The notes beneath the pieces are model-generated. The model made no database searches. It had not been told where the DNA came from and saw nothing but the letters and a program-made list of their open reading frames with translations. Both the position numbers and the translations under genes were made by a program. From Yponomeuta sedellus (Eukaryota > Arthropoda > Insecta > Lepidoptera > Yponomeutidae): a stretch of DNA of 64,000 nt. The DNA lies in assembly GCA_934045075.1 (NCBI GenBank), contig OW203738.1, positions 6,873,487-6,937,486 on the forward strand. The letters run 5' to 3'. Below, piece by piece: positions 24,001 through 32,845 of the stretch (its first letter is position 1; every line of letters begins with the position of its first letter).

Positions 24001-27000
24001 ATGGAACTCAGGCATGTAGGTACTCACAGCCTGACGATCGCCATATCGTCGCTATGCGTCTCGTGGCCACCGTCCGCCGTCCTCAGCAGTACGAGTCGCC
24101 GCAGCCGCTTCGGGCTCTGAAGGATCTCCCTGACGCTGCGGAGCGGCTCGATGCGGTGCGACACCGGCGGGTATAGCAGCATGCGGTGGTACAGCGCCTC
24201 TAGCACGGGACGCAGGTTTGACGTCGAGCCCACCAGGCGGACGAGCTGGTTAGCTATGCTGATGGGAATCGATGTTGGCTTTAGGATCACGTAAGTATAT
24301 TGTAAGTGTGGTGTGGTTGCGGGATCAAATCTGAGCGCCTGAGGAGTTTTAGCTCAGTGCTCGAACAGGCGGATGATAGGCATTGCGTGGTAATCGCCGA
24401 TGGATATTTTTCTGAGAGAAGACCTGAAAGGGTATTGTATAGGCTGCCGATGTAAAGTTTTTAGAATGAGAATAAGCAGCGGACTATTTTAGGAATGATG
24501 AAAGCTCGTGATGACAGTGGGGACATCTGATTTTACTAGGCTGACTCACTTTACTAGTGCACAAGACTCTGAGTCTTATTCAAGATACGGTAATCTCAGG
24601 ATCTTCTGACCAGTTTGAGTTATGCATTGTCTACCTGTAGATCGTTTTTGCTTGTCTACTGTTGAAGCTTGGGGCGCAAACAAGAGCTCCCGATCCTCTT
24701 CCTGAGTCATCCACAGGGTGACCTTCGTGTTCCCTGAAATAAACGACCGTGATTTAAAATTACATTGTAGGATCCCATGACCCATGGGTAAGAAATAATA
24801 TCTAAGTGTCTGCTGAAGGTCTAAAGGGAATTTGTGGGCAAAAAATGCACAAATACTTACTGGTAGGGTTTTCCTGTAAGAACCCAGAGTTTAGCAGAGA
24901 TCGATCCTATTTTGGTTTGCTCAGAGGAGAGATGTAAAATACTTTTACTGGACACCTACAACTAAGCGGCCTACTGGTTCATTGACCGTGTAAAGCAATT
25001 GACCTGGATTTTATAGGTACTCCTATCTACTTCACCCTTGCCATTTCAAGCAAATAAATGAGCGAAGAACAAGATTTCAGTCAGAGGAACGTGTCAGCGT
25101 CTCAATCGAATAGCGTGGTGTTCCAGCATATAAAGATAACAATAATCCACACAACACAATCACTTATCCTAGTCCCAATCCGATTTGATGATGTTAAACG
25201 AGCTGGTACTTGGTTTGACAGTCTTTACAAGGAACTCGATAGACCTTAACAGCGGCCGGTCATGTCACTTCCACTCGCATGGATATGGAGCATATAGAAG
25301 GAGTCTTGACTGTTCGATCTGAGGTGCGTTTGTCTCATATTTATGAGCCTCTGGCTAGATCAGATTGTTTGGCATGTCAAGGTTTAATTTGTAGACTTCA
25401 ATGTTATTCTATTTAAAAGGGACACTGAAAAGGAACAAAACACTAGTGCCCTAAACTGAGACGTTATCAGACTAATGCCTACTTAAACGGAAAGAAAGAC
25501 ACAGACCTGGATTTAATATTCTTGTCCACCCTGGGCGTCCCGAGGAAGGAAATGAGCGACGGACAGAACTTCTGCCAGAGGAATGTCGTGAAGTGCGAGT
25601 TGCCGCTCACGCGCTCTGATAGACTCGACATGAGCGTCAGCAGGCAGTCCAGGAAAAACAGCGCCACCGGGTTCTGTTTTGGTGTCCTGCAAGTTGGAAA
25701 GATACTCGTGGTAAAAATACAGTCTAGTAGAAGTATTCATCTGAGGCTTAACGCGTTCACAACTTGTCTCGGTATTGGTTATTGTCAATTTATTACGCTT
25801 TTGGGCCACGTAAGACAGGATATACAGACAGCTCCTATGAAATACAATAAAATACTGGAACAACACGTACGTATAGTAAGTACACGTAGTAAGGCTGTCT
25901 CTACTCTTATATTAAGAAATTCGTGTAAATTCGTTTTTTACGAGTATGTGCAATAAAGGGTTCTTCATTTATTTAATCCATCTATCTATTTAATTTTATA
26001 GTCGAGAGAAAATTAATTTTAATATTTTATTTTCTAAGTCGCCTGTGCTCTGAAGGTACGTTGTACGTTGGTCGATGTGCTGTCGAATATACGTTATTGA
26101 GCATTAGATTTAGAGCATTTTTACAGCTTTAGAACTTATCAATTGTGACTCGAATTGTGAATAAATTGAAATGAATCGCAGGATAGGATAGAATAGGATT
26201 AGCTGAGTGTAACCGTTCAGTCGCATATAAGATATTTATACTACAGTAAATAGTATAACCCACTCACAGTTGTGACTCGGAGAGTCGTCCACATAGGTAC
26301 TGGATGACAGGAATGATCTCGCTGTAGCAGCCGACGGCGACCATGTGGTTATGGTTTCGGCCCAGGGGAGAGCCTTCCGATAATAGCTCTTGGCATTCTT
26401 CATCTGGAACAGTAGTAGGTGAGCATGCTAAATGAGCACGGTAAATCCGCAACGAATTGGCAGCCCGGAACTCGGCAGCAGCAGTCTCTAATTGAGGCTG
26501 TCGTACGGCAAAATAATTCAGCCTATGCCTACTTCGATGTCAGGAGGGTCTACGCGGTAGGAAATGACCATTAACGGGCTTCACCTAACTGGGCACAGTA
26601 AGCATGCAGCGTCTGCGGAGCAGCAGCTCGGACCGCAGCGGCAGTAGGCTTCAATTGAGGCTGTCATTCAGCAAAATAATTCAGAGCATGTTTACTTTGA
26701 TGGTACGCGATAGGAAATAAAACTTCAGAGGTCTCACCTAACTGGGCACAGCAAGCCCGCAGCGTCTGCGAAACGGCAGCCCGGACCGCGGCAGTAGGCT
26801 ATAATTGAGGCTGTCGTTCAGCAAAATATTTCAGACCGTGCCTACTTTGATGTCAGGAGGATCTACGGATAGAATGACAATAAATAGCCCGGACCGCGGC
26901 AGCAGTAGGCTATAATTGAGGCTGTCGTTCACCAAAATAATTCAGAACGTGCCTACTTTGATGTCAGGAGGATCTACGGATAGAATGACAATAAATAGGC

Positions 27001-29235
27001 CTCACCTAACTGGGCACAGTATGCCCGCAGCGTCTGCGAAGCGGCAGCCCGGGCGGCGGCGGCCACTGGCGGCGCGGCGCCGGCGGCCTCGGCGCACCGG
27101 CCGCACGCCCACACGCACAGCCGCCCGTTCAGCGTTCGCCGCGGGGATAGCGCCAGCGATAGGTACATGCGGAAGATTTGGACCTGGTGGGCCATCAATG
27201 GGTCAGCTGTAGACTTATGAAGAATTTATTACGATGTGCCTACGATGTACTTGCAATGTAATTACAATGTACTTGCGGAAGATTTGCACCTGGTGGGTCA
27301 TCAATAGGTCAGCTGTAGACTTATAAAGAATTTATTAGAATGTGCCACTGAAAGTGCGCGGAAAACCAAGCACAGCCGCTCATCGAGCGTGCCCGGAGAT
27401 AGGGCCAGCGATAGGTACATGCGGAAGATTTGCACCTGGTGGGTCATCAATAGGTCAACTGTAGACTGATAGAGAATTCATTAGAATGTGTCACTAAAAG
27501 TGCGCGGAAAAGCAAGGACATCCGCCCATCGAGAGTGCCCCGGAGACAGGGCAGGGATAGTTGCTTGCGGAAGATTTGCACCTCGTGAGTCATCAAACTC
27601 ATCCAATGGCTAGCTGTAGACTAGAATTTATTAGAATGTGCCACTGAAAGTCCACCGAAAAACAATCTCAGCCGTCCGTTGAGCGTGTGCTCGAACGACC
27701 GCTTGAAAACACGGACAGGATGCGCCCCGGAGAGAGCGATTTTTTTTCTTAAAAAAAGCAGTAAGTCACCTCTAAATAACTTGAAATAAAAAAGAAACAA
27801 TTCCAATCATCTTTCTTTTTGCTCCCTTGTTTTGCTCCCAACTTTCGTTTTGTTCGATACTCACAAAGGTTTTTCTCACCTGTGTATCTGGTAAATGGTA
27901 CATGACAGACGCGGTTGCACACAACAGTTGTGACGGCAGCCACAGCGAATCGTCTTCCGGTTCGATGCCACGATGAAATCGGTCATCTCGGAGGATTTTC
28001 TGAAAAGTGTAAGACTTGATTGTTTTTGGTTTTACAAATTTATATAGCAGTTCATTTATCTCATAACGGCCGGCAAGCAACACTCGTAGTTGTGATGAAC
28101 TTTCACACTATATAACAACGCAACGATTTAGGCGGACAATGTCCCGTTCGCAAAATGTCCCTCCGACAAATATTGTCCCTTTCTCAAAACTCCCTGCATA
28201 CTGTAGGTTTACTTTGCACAGCTAATCTCCTTTCAAATCTCCTTTCAAAATTTAGGACTTTGAACTATAGGTATAAAATTAAATTTCTGTCCGATGCAGT
28301 TTCAGTTAATTTTGTAAATATTTGGTTAAAAATAATGTTGTTACTATCACGGAATGAGTAACACCATTTTTCAATACTTGCGTGGCTAATCCCACGACGC
28401 TAGGTTCCACATAGGTGCCACATAGTAAAAAAGTTCCACTTACATACAGGAATGTCGGAGAAAAAAAACAGGCTCATCCTGATGAGTTGTACTTTACTTA
28501 CATGGAATCCCTTGAGCGCAAAACTGACAAGTCTAGGCCGTTTAGTTTCAAGTGCTATTTGTAGCGGCAGCAGACATGCCCGCCGCACCTCGTATGATTG
28601 CCGCCGATTGCTGCTCTCTTGGATGCATAGAACCTCTGAAATTAAACGATCCATGTAGGTTTATTACACCTAACCCACACATTAGTTACATTATATTCTT
28701 TTTTGTTGCACTAGCCCGTGCTAAGGACAATTTTAAAATCCTATTTAGAGGCTAAAAATTCCACCCATGCCGGGACTCACGGAAAAGGAATTCTCACAAC
28801 TAATTCTTGCGAAATAAATTCGAGAACAGAAATGATGTTAGTTTGTCTACTACGCACGTTCGTAGTGCATCTTCGTACTACGTCGTAGCTATGTACTACG
28901 CAGCATAGGCGTTTTGGCGGTGTCTATTGCTAAATTATTCAAACAGGCGTTAAAAATTATTTCAGGTACCTAGTAAAATAGATAACTCCGTTATGTTCCT
29001 ACAGAAGAGAAGTTGGTACTTTTTTTTCGAGGTAGATAGATACTGAAAACGACACGTAGCTTTCGAGGAATTTTGACCTTTAGGGCTTGATAAGTAGGTA
29101 TTATTGCAATGGAGATCTTAAGTTTGTGTATATATAAAATTATAGCTCACCTAGTGCATCCTGGCATGCTTTCTTCAACGAGCTTAATTTTGGCCCAGTG
29201 GCTTCTCTGAAAATATCTTGCAGGAGTTCCTCCAT
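5145..29235 (-). CDS. ARFGEF3: ARFGEF3/BIG3 homologue, whole gene (about 25 exons)
   Basis: Homologue of brefeldin A-inhibited guanine nucleotide-exchange protein 3, a large protein related to the Sec7-domain ARF exchange factors BIG1/BIG2. Exons in transcript order: 29235-29151, 28635-28502, 27999-27880, 27183-27006, 26403-26268, 25686-25507, 24906-24861 (uncertain), 24733-24635, 24352-24028, 23450-23214, 23051-23002, 22744-22573, 22360-22246, 21373-21206, 20336-20165, 16919-16796, 15128-14960, 13983-13842, 13037-12827, 12472-12379, 11149-10979, 10243-10028, 9038-8865, 8504-5874, 5354-5145. Every join keeps phase except around 25507/24906. The sum is about 2,120 codons, close to the vertebrate protein (about 2,180). 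Similarity runs from the MEELL start to the C-terminal KDAEVQ segment. Introns are loaded with SINEs, MITEs, a LINE and copies of exon edges. The family link is strong; biochemical function in insects is inferred. Confidence 0.95.
9440..10005 (-). repeat. three decayed copies of the end of ARFGEF3 exon 10243-10028
   Basis: The true exon end on the + strand reads ACCTGCATGAAATGCGGCCC then ACGACGGTCCAGATGGCCAT. Diverged versions occur at about 9860-9900, 9590-9640 and 9455-9510. The intron stretch TGGTGTTACTGGA upstream of each also recurs at about 9830 and 9990, so exon end, donor and intron were copied together with a period near 160 bp for the closest copy. None is open in the exon's frame for its full length. 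Confidence 0.75.
9632..9695. repeat. 64-bp inverted repeat
   Basis: Arms of about 30 bp (GACATTCGATGCACTAGCGG and its complement with two mismatches) flank a 4-nt loop. It lies next to the second decayed exon copy and could be a small MITE remnant or a palindrome created with the duplication. Confidence 0.7.
10028..16919 (-). CDS. ARFGEF3: ARFGEF3 exons 16-22 (central region)
   Basis: Seven exons: 16919-16796 (LGGLDQSPVMSDWQKLKE), 15128-14960 (ILTCIWDSMVTVLSVPLTRY, then GLTILCLEGLHK), 13983-13842 (AARVSNTLSLQSRCSHILAL), 13037-12827 (SKAPECWEHIFAACQYVSSF), 12472-12379 (VDVFNFLQPAFGNNTTSD), 11149-10979 (GGNVISGSGAARVCCALAAA) and 10243-10028 (CLKAARPLAHRMAIWTVVGP). These match the BIG3 blocks LDGLRKAARL, CWPHVFRVCEYV and MRCWSLVAPHLVE in order. 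Phases agree at each join. Exon 10243-10028 carries a long glycine run within an Arg/Gly-rich insert. Three of the seven exons have their 3' ends copied into the next intron, and another has its acceptor region amplified. Confidence 0.93.
10799..11060 (-). repeat. 90-bp exact tandem repeat spanning an ARFGEF3 exon end and donor
   Basis: Three copies start at about 10801, 10891 and 10981 on the + strand with almost no divergence. In gene orientation each unit holds the last part of exon 11149-10979 (ALQRLAAHHHRL), a GTATGT donor and about 15 nt of intron ending CTCCAG before the next copy. The unit is 30 codons, so reading through all copies stays open. Confidence 0.92.
11775..12300 (-). repeat. 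family A copies flanking a hairpin element
   Basis: A minus-oriented family A copy (11775-12045) and a plus-oriented fragment (12210-12300) bracket a hairpin-type segment at 12060-12190, whose ends share the motif GGCGGAATCCGTGCGGAT in inverted form (ATCCGCACGGCTACCGCC). The arrangement suggests nested or recombined insertions inside the intron between 11149 and 12379. Bases 11170-11770 are AT-rich with a TA microsatellite and no other feature. Confidence 0.6.
12697..12740. repeat. hairpin with 13-bp arms
   Basis: CAGGGAAATAACG and its exact complement are separated by 18 nt, within the intron between 12472 and 12827. Confidence 0.65.
13477..13861 (-). repeat. 55-bp tandem array, seven copies, spanning an ARFGEF3 exon end
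   Basis: Units begin at 13477, 13532, 13587, 13642, 13697, 13752 and 13807, and the true exon end continues at 13862. In gene orientation each unit contains about 40 nt of exon end (ACGCGCTCTCGCTAGACA then CTCATCACAG), the donor GTGCGTCC and about 15 nt of intron. Copies are nearly identical, mainly differing at one A/T site, so expansion is recent. 55 is not a multiple of three. Confidence 0.93.
14065..14185 (-). repeat. SINE family S, 3' fragment
   Basis: Contains the reversed tail of the tRNA-derived SINE seen at 21815, 50612 and 57960 (shared blocks near CACGCGT, CAGGCCTTCTCTC and GTCCCACTGC). It is truncated. It lies just beyond exon 13983 in the intron. Confidence 0.55.
14281..14417. 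repeat. two adjacent hairpin elements
   Basis: A 63-bp palindrome (14281-14343) has 23-bp arms beginning GCCGTCGTCGGCCTGAC. It is followed by TTTTGGTAAATAAATAAT and its complement (14381-14417). Both look like MITE remnants. Bases 14418-14959 show no feature. Confidence 0.65.
15131..16245 (-). repeat. minisatellite of about 60-bp units carrying a splice-acceptor tract
   Basis: About sixteen diverged units in two blocks (15131-15890 and 16005-16245), split by an AT-rich spacer. In gene orientation the unit reads roughly GTCTTCACTCAACG, TTTTTCTTCTCCTACG, TCCACATTTCCAG, then ACCCCTATTTTGT. The unit nearest the gene supplies the acceptor (TTTCCAG) of exon 15128-14960, so each unit carries a pyrimidine tract plus AG. 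The open frames of 160-180 codons across it are a by-product of the period and are not genes. Confidence 0.9.
17382..19697 (-). mobile_element. 5'-truncated Jockey/CR1-type LINE with reverse transcriptase
   Basis: A continuous 701-codon reading frame (19697-17592) encodes a reverse transcriptase. Motifs in order: RLVPLFKSGDKQDPTNFRPV, FDCVDHKTLL, GVPQGSILGPFLFLVYVND and the catalytic LFADDTS, followed by a C-terminal domain. No endonuclease domain precedes it, so the 5' part is lost. The element ends in a GAAAT microsatellite (17382-17416), a tail type known from CR1/Jockey-group elements. It sits sense-oriented in the long ARFGEF3 intron between 20165 and 16919. The uninterrupted frame suggests fairly recent insertion. 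The clade is not certain. Confidence 0.88.
19698..19810. repeat. small MITE with 20-bp terminal inverted repeats
   Basis: AGACTTTTAGTCCGGATCTA at the left end is matched, with small differences, by the complement TAGATCCGGATTAAAAGTCT at the right end. It abuts the 5' end of the LINE. Confidence 0.6.
19850..20095 (+). repeat. tRNA-like repeat T, copy with inverted half
   Basis: Contains the tRNA-like module GTCGCCCATTGGCTCAATTG, then GGTAGAGCGCTGGCACGG, and a T-arm-like GGTTCGAAT, followed by the family tail TTTTTAGCCTCTAAATA. This copy has an extra palindrome (GAGCGCTGGCACGGATAG and its complement, near 19940-19980), so the anticodon half is duplicated in inverted form. Other copies: 28725-28790, 34345-34455, 37140-37310, 40600-40790, 45222-45376 and 50803-50958. 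Confidence 0.75.
20165..22360 (-). CDS. ARFGEF3: ARFGEF3 exons 13-15 (Sec7-like region)
   Basis: Three exons (22360-22246, 21373-21206, 20336-20165) encode the stretch aligned in vertebrate BIG3 with its degenerate Sec7 domain: AKQFVKTLQNSLIPKLLQL, VDEAMQEFASKCCQ, IMNADGIYLATYAALLLTLR and TEDAFVEEVQDNG followed by ATWLRELYQQVL. The glutamic-finger motif of active Sec7 exchange factors (FRLPGE-like) is not visible, as is also the case in vertebrate BIG3, so catalytic ARF exchange is unlikely. Joins CIE/V, EPT/K and LLA/D keep phase. A four-copy array of the end of the second exon lies in its downstream intron. Confidence 0.92.
20810..21205 (-). repeat. four graded copies of the end of ARFGEF3 exon 21373-21206
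   Basis: The exon end and donor (GTGGGTTCCGTATAGCAG on the + strand) recur at 21105, 21004, about 20908 and about 20815, a period near 101 bp. Similarity falls with distance from the real exon. Each nearer copy keeps a donor-like TTAC or TCAC before the exon part. In the exon frame the copies contain changes and do not look used. Confidence 0.85.
21815..22115 (+). mobile_element. tRNA-derived SINE, family S
   Basis: A tRNA-like head (CGGCTTCTCATTCTGGAGG, GTTGTGGGTTCCAAT) is followed by the SINE body GTTATAGTAGCAATACCACT and GAAGGAAAACAACGTGAG, and a tail with CCTGTGCCCTACAATGGGAT. Related copies occur at 48641-48912, 50612-51080 and 57960-58185. It lies in the intron upstream of exon 21373. 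Confidence 0.8.
22573..25686 (-). CDS. ARFGEF3: ARFGEF3 exons 6-12 (HUS-like region and acidic linker)
   Basis: Exon 25686-25507 encodes ALFFLDCLLTLMSSL and FLWQKFCPSLISFLGTPR, matching the vertebrate segment before a variable linker. The next piece is unclear: a 46-nt exon at 24906-24861 (SLLNSGFLQENPT) joins well to 24733-24635 (TLWMTQEEDRELLFAPQ) but is out of phase with the donor at 25507. Exon 24352-24028 holds ANQLVRLVGSTSNLRPVLEA and YHRMLLYPPVSHRIE, a highly conserved block. Its start at 24352 is chosen to keep phase; AG at 24339 is a better-looking acceptor but breaks it. Exon 23450-23214 has IMDGIEECGRSGN and VVSLLDALEKLC. The exons at 23051 and 22744 encode an acidic Ser/Asp-rich linker (EEKDDDSS, DAEADSDNDN). 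Confidence 0.88.
22800..22822 (+). other. LTR-retroelement primer-binding-site-like motif
   Basis: TTTGGCGCCCGAACTGGGG resembles the tRNA primer-binding site next to a 5' LTR. No second LTR, gag or pol sequence is visible around it, so at most a solo or decayed fragment is present, in the intron between 22744 and 23002. Confidence 0.35.
23795..23995 (-). repeat. decayed copy of ARFGEF3 exon 24352-24028, 3' part
   Basis: The + strand block ACTCACTGCCTGACG, CGCCATATCGTCGCTATGCG, TCTCGTGGCCAC parallels 24021-24075 of the true exon, and CGGAGCGGCTCGATACGGTG parallels 24136-24160. The offset is about 215 bp. The copy includes the donor region, and its reading frame is broken. Confidence 0.85.
25000..25115 (-). 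repeat. decayed copy of the end of ARFGEF3 exon 25686-25507
   Basis: GACCTGGATTTTATAGG, AAATGAGCGAAGAACAAG and TCAGAGGAACGTGTCAGCG follow the same order as 25505-25600 of the true exon (GACCTGGATTTAATATT, AAATGAGCGACGGACAG, CCAGAGGAATGTCGTG). The copy lies about 500 bp away in the downstream intron and is clearly older than other cases. Confidence 0.65.
26268..29235 (-). CDS. ARFGEF3: ARFGEF3 N-terminal exons (DCB-like region)
   Basis: Five exons encode the start of the protein. The ATG at 29233-29235 opens MEELLQDIFREATGPKL, which parallels the vertebrate N-terminus and is the first Met in frame. Exon 28635-28502 holds RRACLLPLQIALETK followed by FALKGFH, the dimerisation (DCB) helix pattern of BIG proteins. 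Exon 27999-27880 continues KILRDDRFHRG and LWLPSQLLCATASVMYHL. Exon 27183-27006 carries VQIFRMYLSLALSPRRTLNG and an Ala-rich insert. Exon 26403-26268 gives MVAVGCYSEIIPVIQYLCG. Joins: DAL/E, FH/K, TQ/V and QL/D all keep frame. Acceptor strength before 27183 is poor (few pyrimidines), and that exon is flanked on both sides by partial copies of itself. Confidence 0.93.
26440..26995 (-). repeat. copies of the 3' end of ARFGEF3 exon 27183-27006
   Basis: TCACCTAACTGGGCACAGTA, the exon end plus donor, recurs near 26580 and 26735. The neighbouring exon and intron pieces (GCAGCCCGGACCGCGGCAG and AATTGAGGCTGTCGTTCAGC) recur four times between 26460 and 26990, at spacings of roughly 110-160 bp. Confidence 0.8.
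27240..27700 (-). repeat. copies of the 5' end and acceptor of ARFGEF3 exon 27183-27006
   Basis: Three diverged units of about 125-150 bp. Each carries GCGGAAGATTTGCACCTGG (exon start plus acceptor in gene orientation), intron sequence GTCATCAATAGGTCAGCTG, and more exon sequence near GCCCGGAGATAGGGCCAGC. So this exon has copies of its end on one side and of its start on the other. Confidence 0.8.
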
Positions 29236-32200
29236 TTATGGATCACTTTTCGTATCGTCTCAGTATATAGTCAGCCACCATATTTTATTCACAAATTGAA
29301 AAGGTAATTTTACTATCCAAGAACTTTGTACAATGTGCTCCACAACTGTAAAGTAAAATATTACTACTTCTTTTTAAAGTATTGAGTGTTCTTTTCCGAA
29401 TTCTCTGATATTAGTGTGAAATATAAGTGTGTGGGAGTTGTTATCTTTGTTGACGTAAGCCCGCAGCCCGTACTTTGTTGCATGGAGCAGGCGCAATGAA
29501 AAAATCAATACGGTTGTTTTAGTAGATCTATGCTTCCATCAAGTAATCATATAAGCAACAAGTGTCTAGACTACGAGTAATTTTGATGGTTTGTGACTAT
29601 GGTGGTAGCTACTTAAATATGATTACTAATACCTACGTAATTTTAGGGGTTTATTTCAAAAAGCAGATACGAATTTTTTTTTAACTTACCAAGTTATTTT
29701 GTGAGATTATTAAAATCTCACAAAATAACATGAACTGAAGGATGTACCTATCTGAATTCCCTGATCTACAAATAATCAATATTCATAGGTTTTCCAAAAT
29801 TTTTCAATAAATAGAACATGAAATTTTGGCGGGCTATAGCTAAAAGGTTTTTTTTATATAAAGTTGCCATAACCAAAAAATACAAATGGTAAGACGGTAG
29901 GTACACTGCTGGCGTAGTATTGCGTGTCTTTGCCAGGATGGCAGTGTATTTTGTGGTAGTGATCTATAATGAGGTGTACGAGAGGACTCGAACTAGGCAG
30001 AATGAGCGGATGTTGAGCGTCATACCTAATAGCAGCATTGGAGAGTCGACCTCTAACTCTTAGGAGTTCGTCTTTTATAAAGGGTGAGAGACGTTGGAGT
30101 CGAACTGTGCATATTTTATTAGTTTGCAAGCGATGAATATCCTCTGCATACATAACTCAGACGAGGATGTAAAATCACCTCAATAATGATAGTTTTTCCT
30201 TTACAATATGCCGTCACTGTGCGGGGTTTTCAGAGTAGTATTTCTACTTTAATCAGTTATTGACTTCATTCGCTTCACTGTTATGACCTTTATTCGCAGT
30301 AGTACCATAAGGCGCGTGTACATTGCACAAAGCTCGAGAAGGAGAAAAGGGATGCACCGCATTTCACGCCATGCCACGTACGATCCTCCTTTTGTCAGAT
30401 TGGCAGAAGTGGACACACGAAACATCAAACAAATACCTAACAATAACTGTGCTTGAAACGTAGAGGGAGTAGAGTAGTAGAACTATAGATCAAGGCACAG
30501 TGTAACCGATTTTACGTCGGTGAATATTATTTTGTTTGTGTGCGTGTATGTTGCCACAGTAAAAGTTTTTTATTAAAATTAATCATACAACATGTCTGAC
30601 AATTGTTTGTAAAACGTAGCAAACGTTTTATAAACAATTGTCATTTTGTATAATTAAAAATAAGTTTTATTTTACACGTTTAAATTTTACAAGTTAAGGC
30701 GCTTAGGGACGCTATCTTGGACCACCAATGGAATACAATCATAAAATGTTTTATTAATAAGTTTTTTTCATATAAAAATTCTTTCGAAGGGTACCTCAGA
30801 CCACCAAAATGTACATTTTATCGAAATGTAGAGAGCATATTCGAGCATTTGATGTAGGTGACCAGTTCTCTCTTCTAAATGCTAGCACCTATTTTTCCAG
30901 ACAAGGACTATTTTGAAGAAATCTGGAATAGAAACATTGCTAATATTAATAAATATTGTAATACATTAAAATATAATAAGTAATAACTTTAGTATTCCTT
31001 ATTATTCGCGATACTCATACATAGTTGTATATTGAACGGGTCGATTATTTATTAGGGAAATAAGGTAATTACGTTTTACCTAATAAACAATCGCGGCTAG
31101 ACGGTATTGTACGAGATTCATTGATACAAATTCAAATTTGAATTCTATACTGAATTCAAGGGCACAGTGGTTGCGGCAGAATGCACAAAAAGACCAAAAG
31201 GGTTCTTGCGATAAATTCTAGTTGACACATTTTCTGCTGAGTAGAATGATAGCTGAAAAATTATATGGGCAACAAGTCACATACGAAGGCGATGCAGCTA
31301 TCTAACAAAGCATCAGGATATTATATTTGATAATTCAGTGCTGTAGCCGTAATTTTTCTGTGTCTATTGTTTTGGTTATAGATTTCGATATCAACCCTTG
31401 TATGTCCTTATCCCTGGGGCACGGGTCTCTTCCTGCATCGCAGGAAGGTAAGGCCATATTCCACCGCAGGGGCCAAGTCCGGGTTATAGTTTTAGGTACC
31501 TACATTGATTTTTAATAACGATCCATTAAGTATTAAAGATTCATAATATATTTTGATTACGTTTGTAACTTAATATCTGTACAAGGACAGGCCGTCGAAG
31601 TCTGGGACTTCGAGTTAAGTAATGATCACGCAGCGTTACCAGATATACGATTTAAATCGTATTCATACGATGTTTTACATTTATTTTGCATGTACGATCC
31701 AGGGGCAGAAATCGTACGTAAACATACGACTTTTTTTAGATTTCATTCAACCAAAGTACTAATACCAACATAGCACGTCACTATTTATTCTTTTATTTAC
31801 TAAGTACCAACCCTTAAGGTAAATCTAACTAATGTTAGACGTTACCGGTTACTCGTTTTTGTGACACAGATTATGAACGCTGCTTCAGTTCAGTCAATCT
31901 TATTAAAACAAAGATCCCAAATAGGCTGAGCAATGAAACTCTAAACGGCACACTTTTGGCAAAACAACATATTAAGCGCTATGGGTGTTGTGTGGATTTT
32001 TCTCAAACAAGAGCAATAATATTAACATTACAGTAAAACCCTTTACGGGGATAAATAAAAACCCAAAAATTGTGTGTTTATATTTAATCGATTGTTTACT
32101 TTAAAGTAATAAAACAAAGGTTTTGAAAACGTATTGTTTTTTTAGCAGCCTTCTTAGGGAATACTCATGTAATGATCGGGATTTTCGACATAAACGGATG

Positions 32201-32845
32201 GCAACATTTTTTTACTCTTCGGTTTTTTAGGTTAGGAAAGTAAATTCTATTAAATTGCTTTTCTTACGGACTAGTTGCAAAGCTACTAGTTGAAACTTAA
32301 CTAAAATACTCAACTTAAGGCAACTTTGGGCTTAACAATAATTGAAACACAATCATTACTTACCTATGAAAGGAAACTTCCCCCAAAGCTCTTTCTTAAC
32401 GATTTCTGCATACGAGTACACTACAATTCACCATACTTTCTCTATTTAGGTCACTTTTATTATATCATTTCACAAATACACGGTTGCTCTTCGAAACGGC
32501 TAGCGTAGCGTTAAATATGATTACATTTTCAAAATCTAGTCGTTTGTTTGCCCCCAGAAACGTCAACTTGACACTGGGGGCAAACAAAAAAAGTAGTTTT
32601 GCTGTTTACTCTTTCTCTTTCTCACCCATGATCGCTACGAAGTTTGTTTCATTTAAAACTTGTATGTGTGCACTGTGGCTTGCTCTATAGTTTTACTCCA
32701 TATTCTATCTACGGCTTGAAAGTTTCGTTTCGAAACATTTTACTTATTTGGTAGAATAGTAGAATCTGTCTTTTAATTTATGACAACACTGTGAATTGAT
32801 TGTCAAAAAAATTAATTTTACAAAATTGTCAAAATAAAATAAAAA
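29236..32845. other. ARFGEF3-NDUFB5 intergenic region
   Basis: Between two divergent start codons. It holds a perfect palindrome at 29694-29728 (TTATTTTGTGAGATT arms), the BEL/Pao fragment described separately, a hairpin element at 30598-30642 nested in longer arms (about 30559-30672), a family A fragment at 31388-31490, and a 46-bp inverted repeat at 32543-32588 (TTTGTTTGCCCCCAG arms) about 260 bp upstream of NDUFB5. No further gene was recognised, and core promoter motifs are not distinctive. Confidence 0.6.
29880..30160 (-). pseudogene. BEL/Pao retrotransposon pol fragment
   Basis: The frame encodes LSPFIKDELLRVRGRLSNA, HPLILPSSSPLVHLIIDHYH and KIHCHPG, the zinc-binding region before the integrase of BEL/Pao elements (consensus I-R-V-G-G-R-L ... 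H-P-I-I-L-P ... H-x-x-x-x-H-x-G). The match stops at both ends, no LTRs are seen and flanking frames are closed, so this is a dead fragment. Confidence 0.8.

Noticed and set aside
25513..25956. Frames on both strands around 25.5-25.9 kb
   Set aside because: Out-of-frame readings of ARFGEF3 exon 25686-25507 and its intron.
29880..30443. Working retrotransposon polymerase gene
   Set aside because: Only about 90 residues match BEL/Pao, no LTRs are seen, and the next minus frame (to 30443) shows no family motif.
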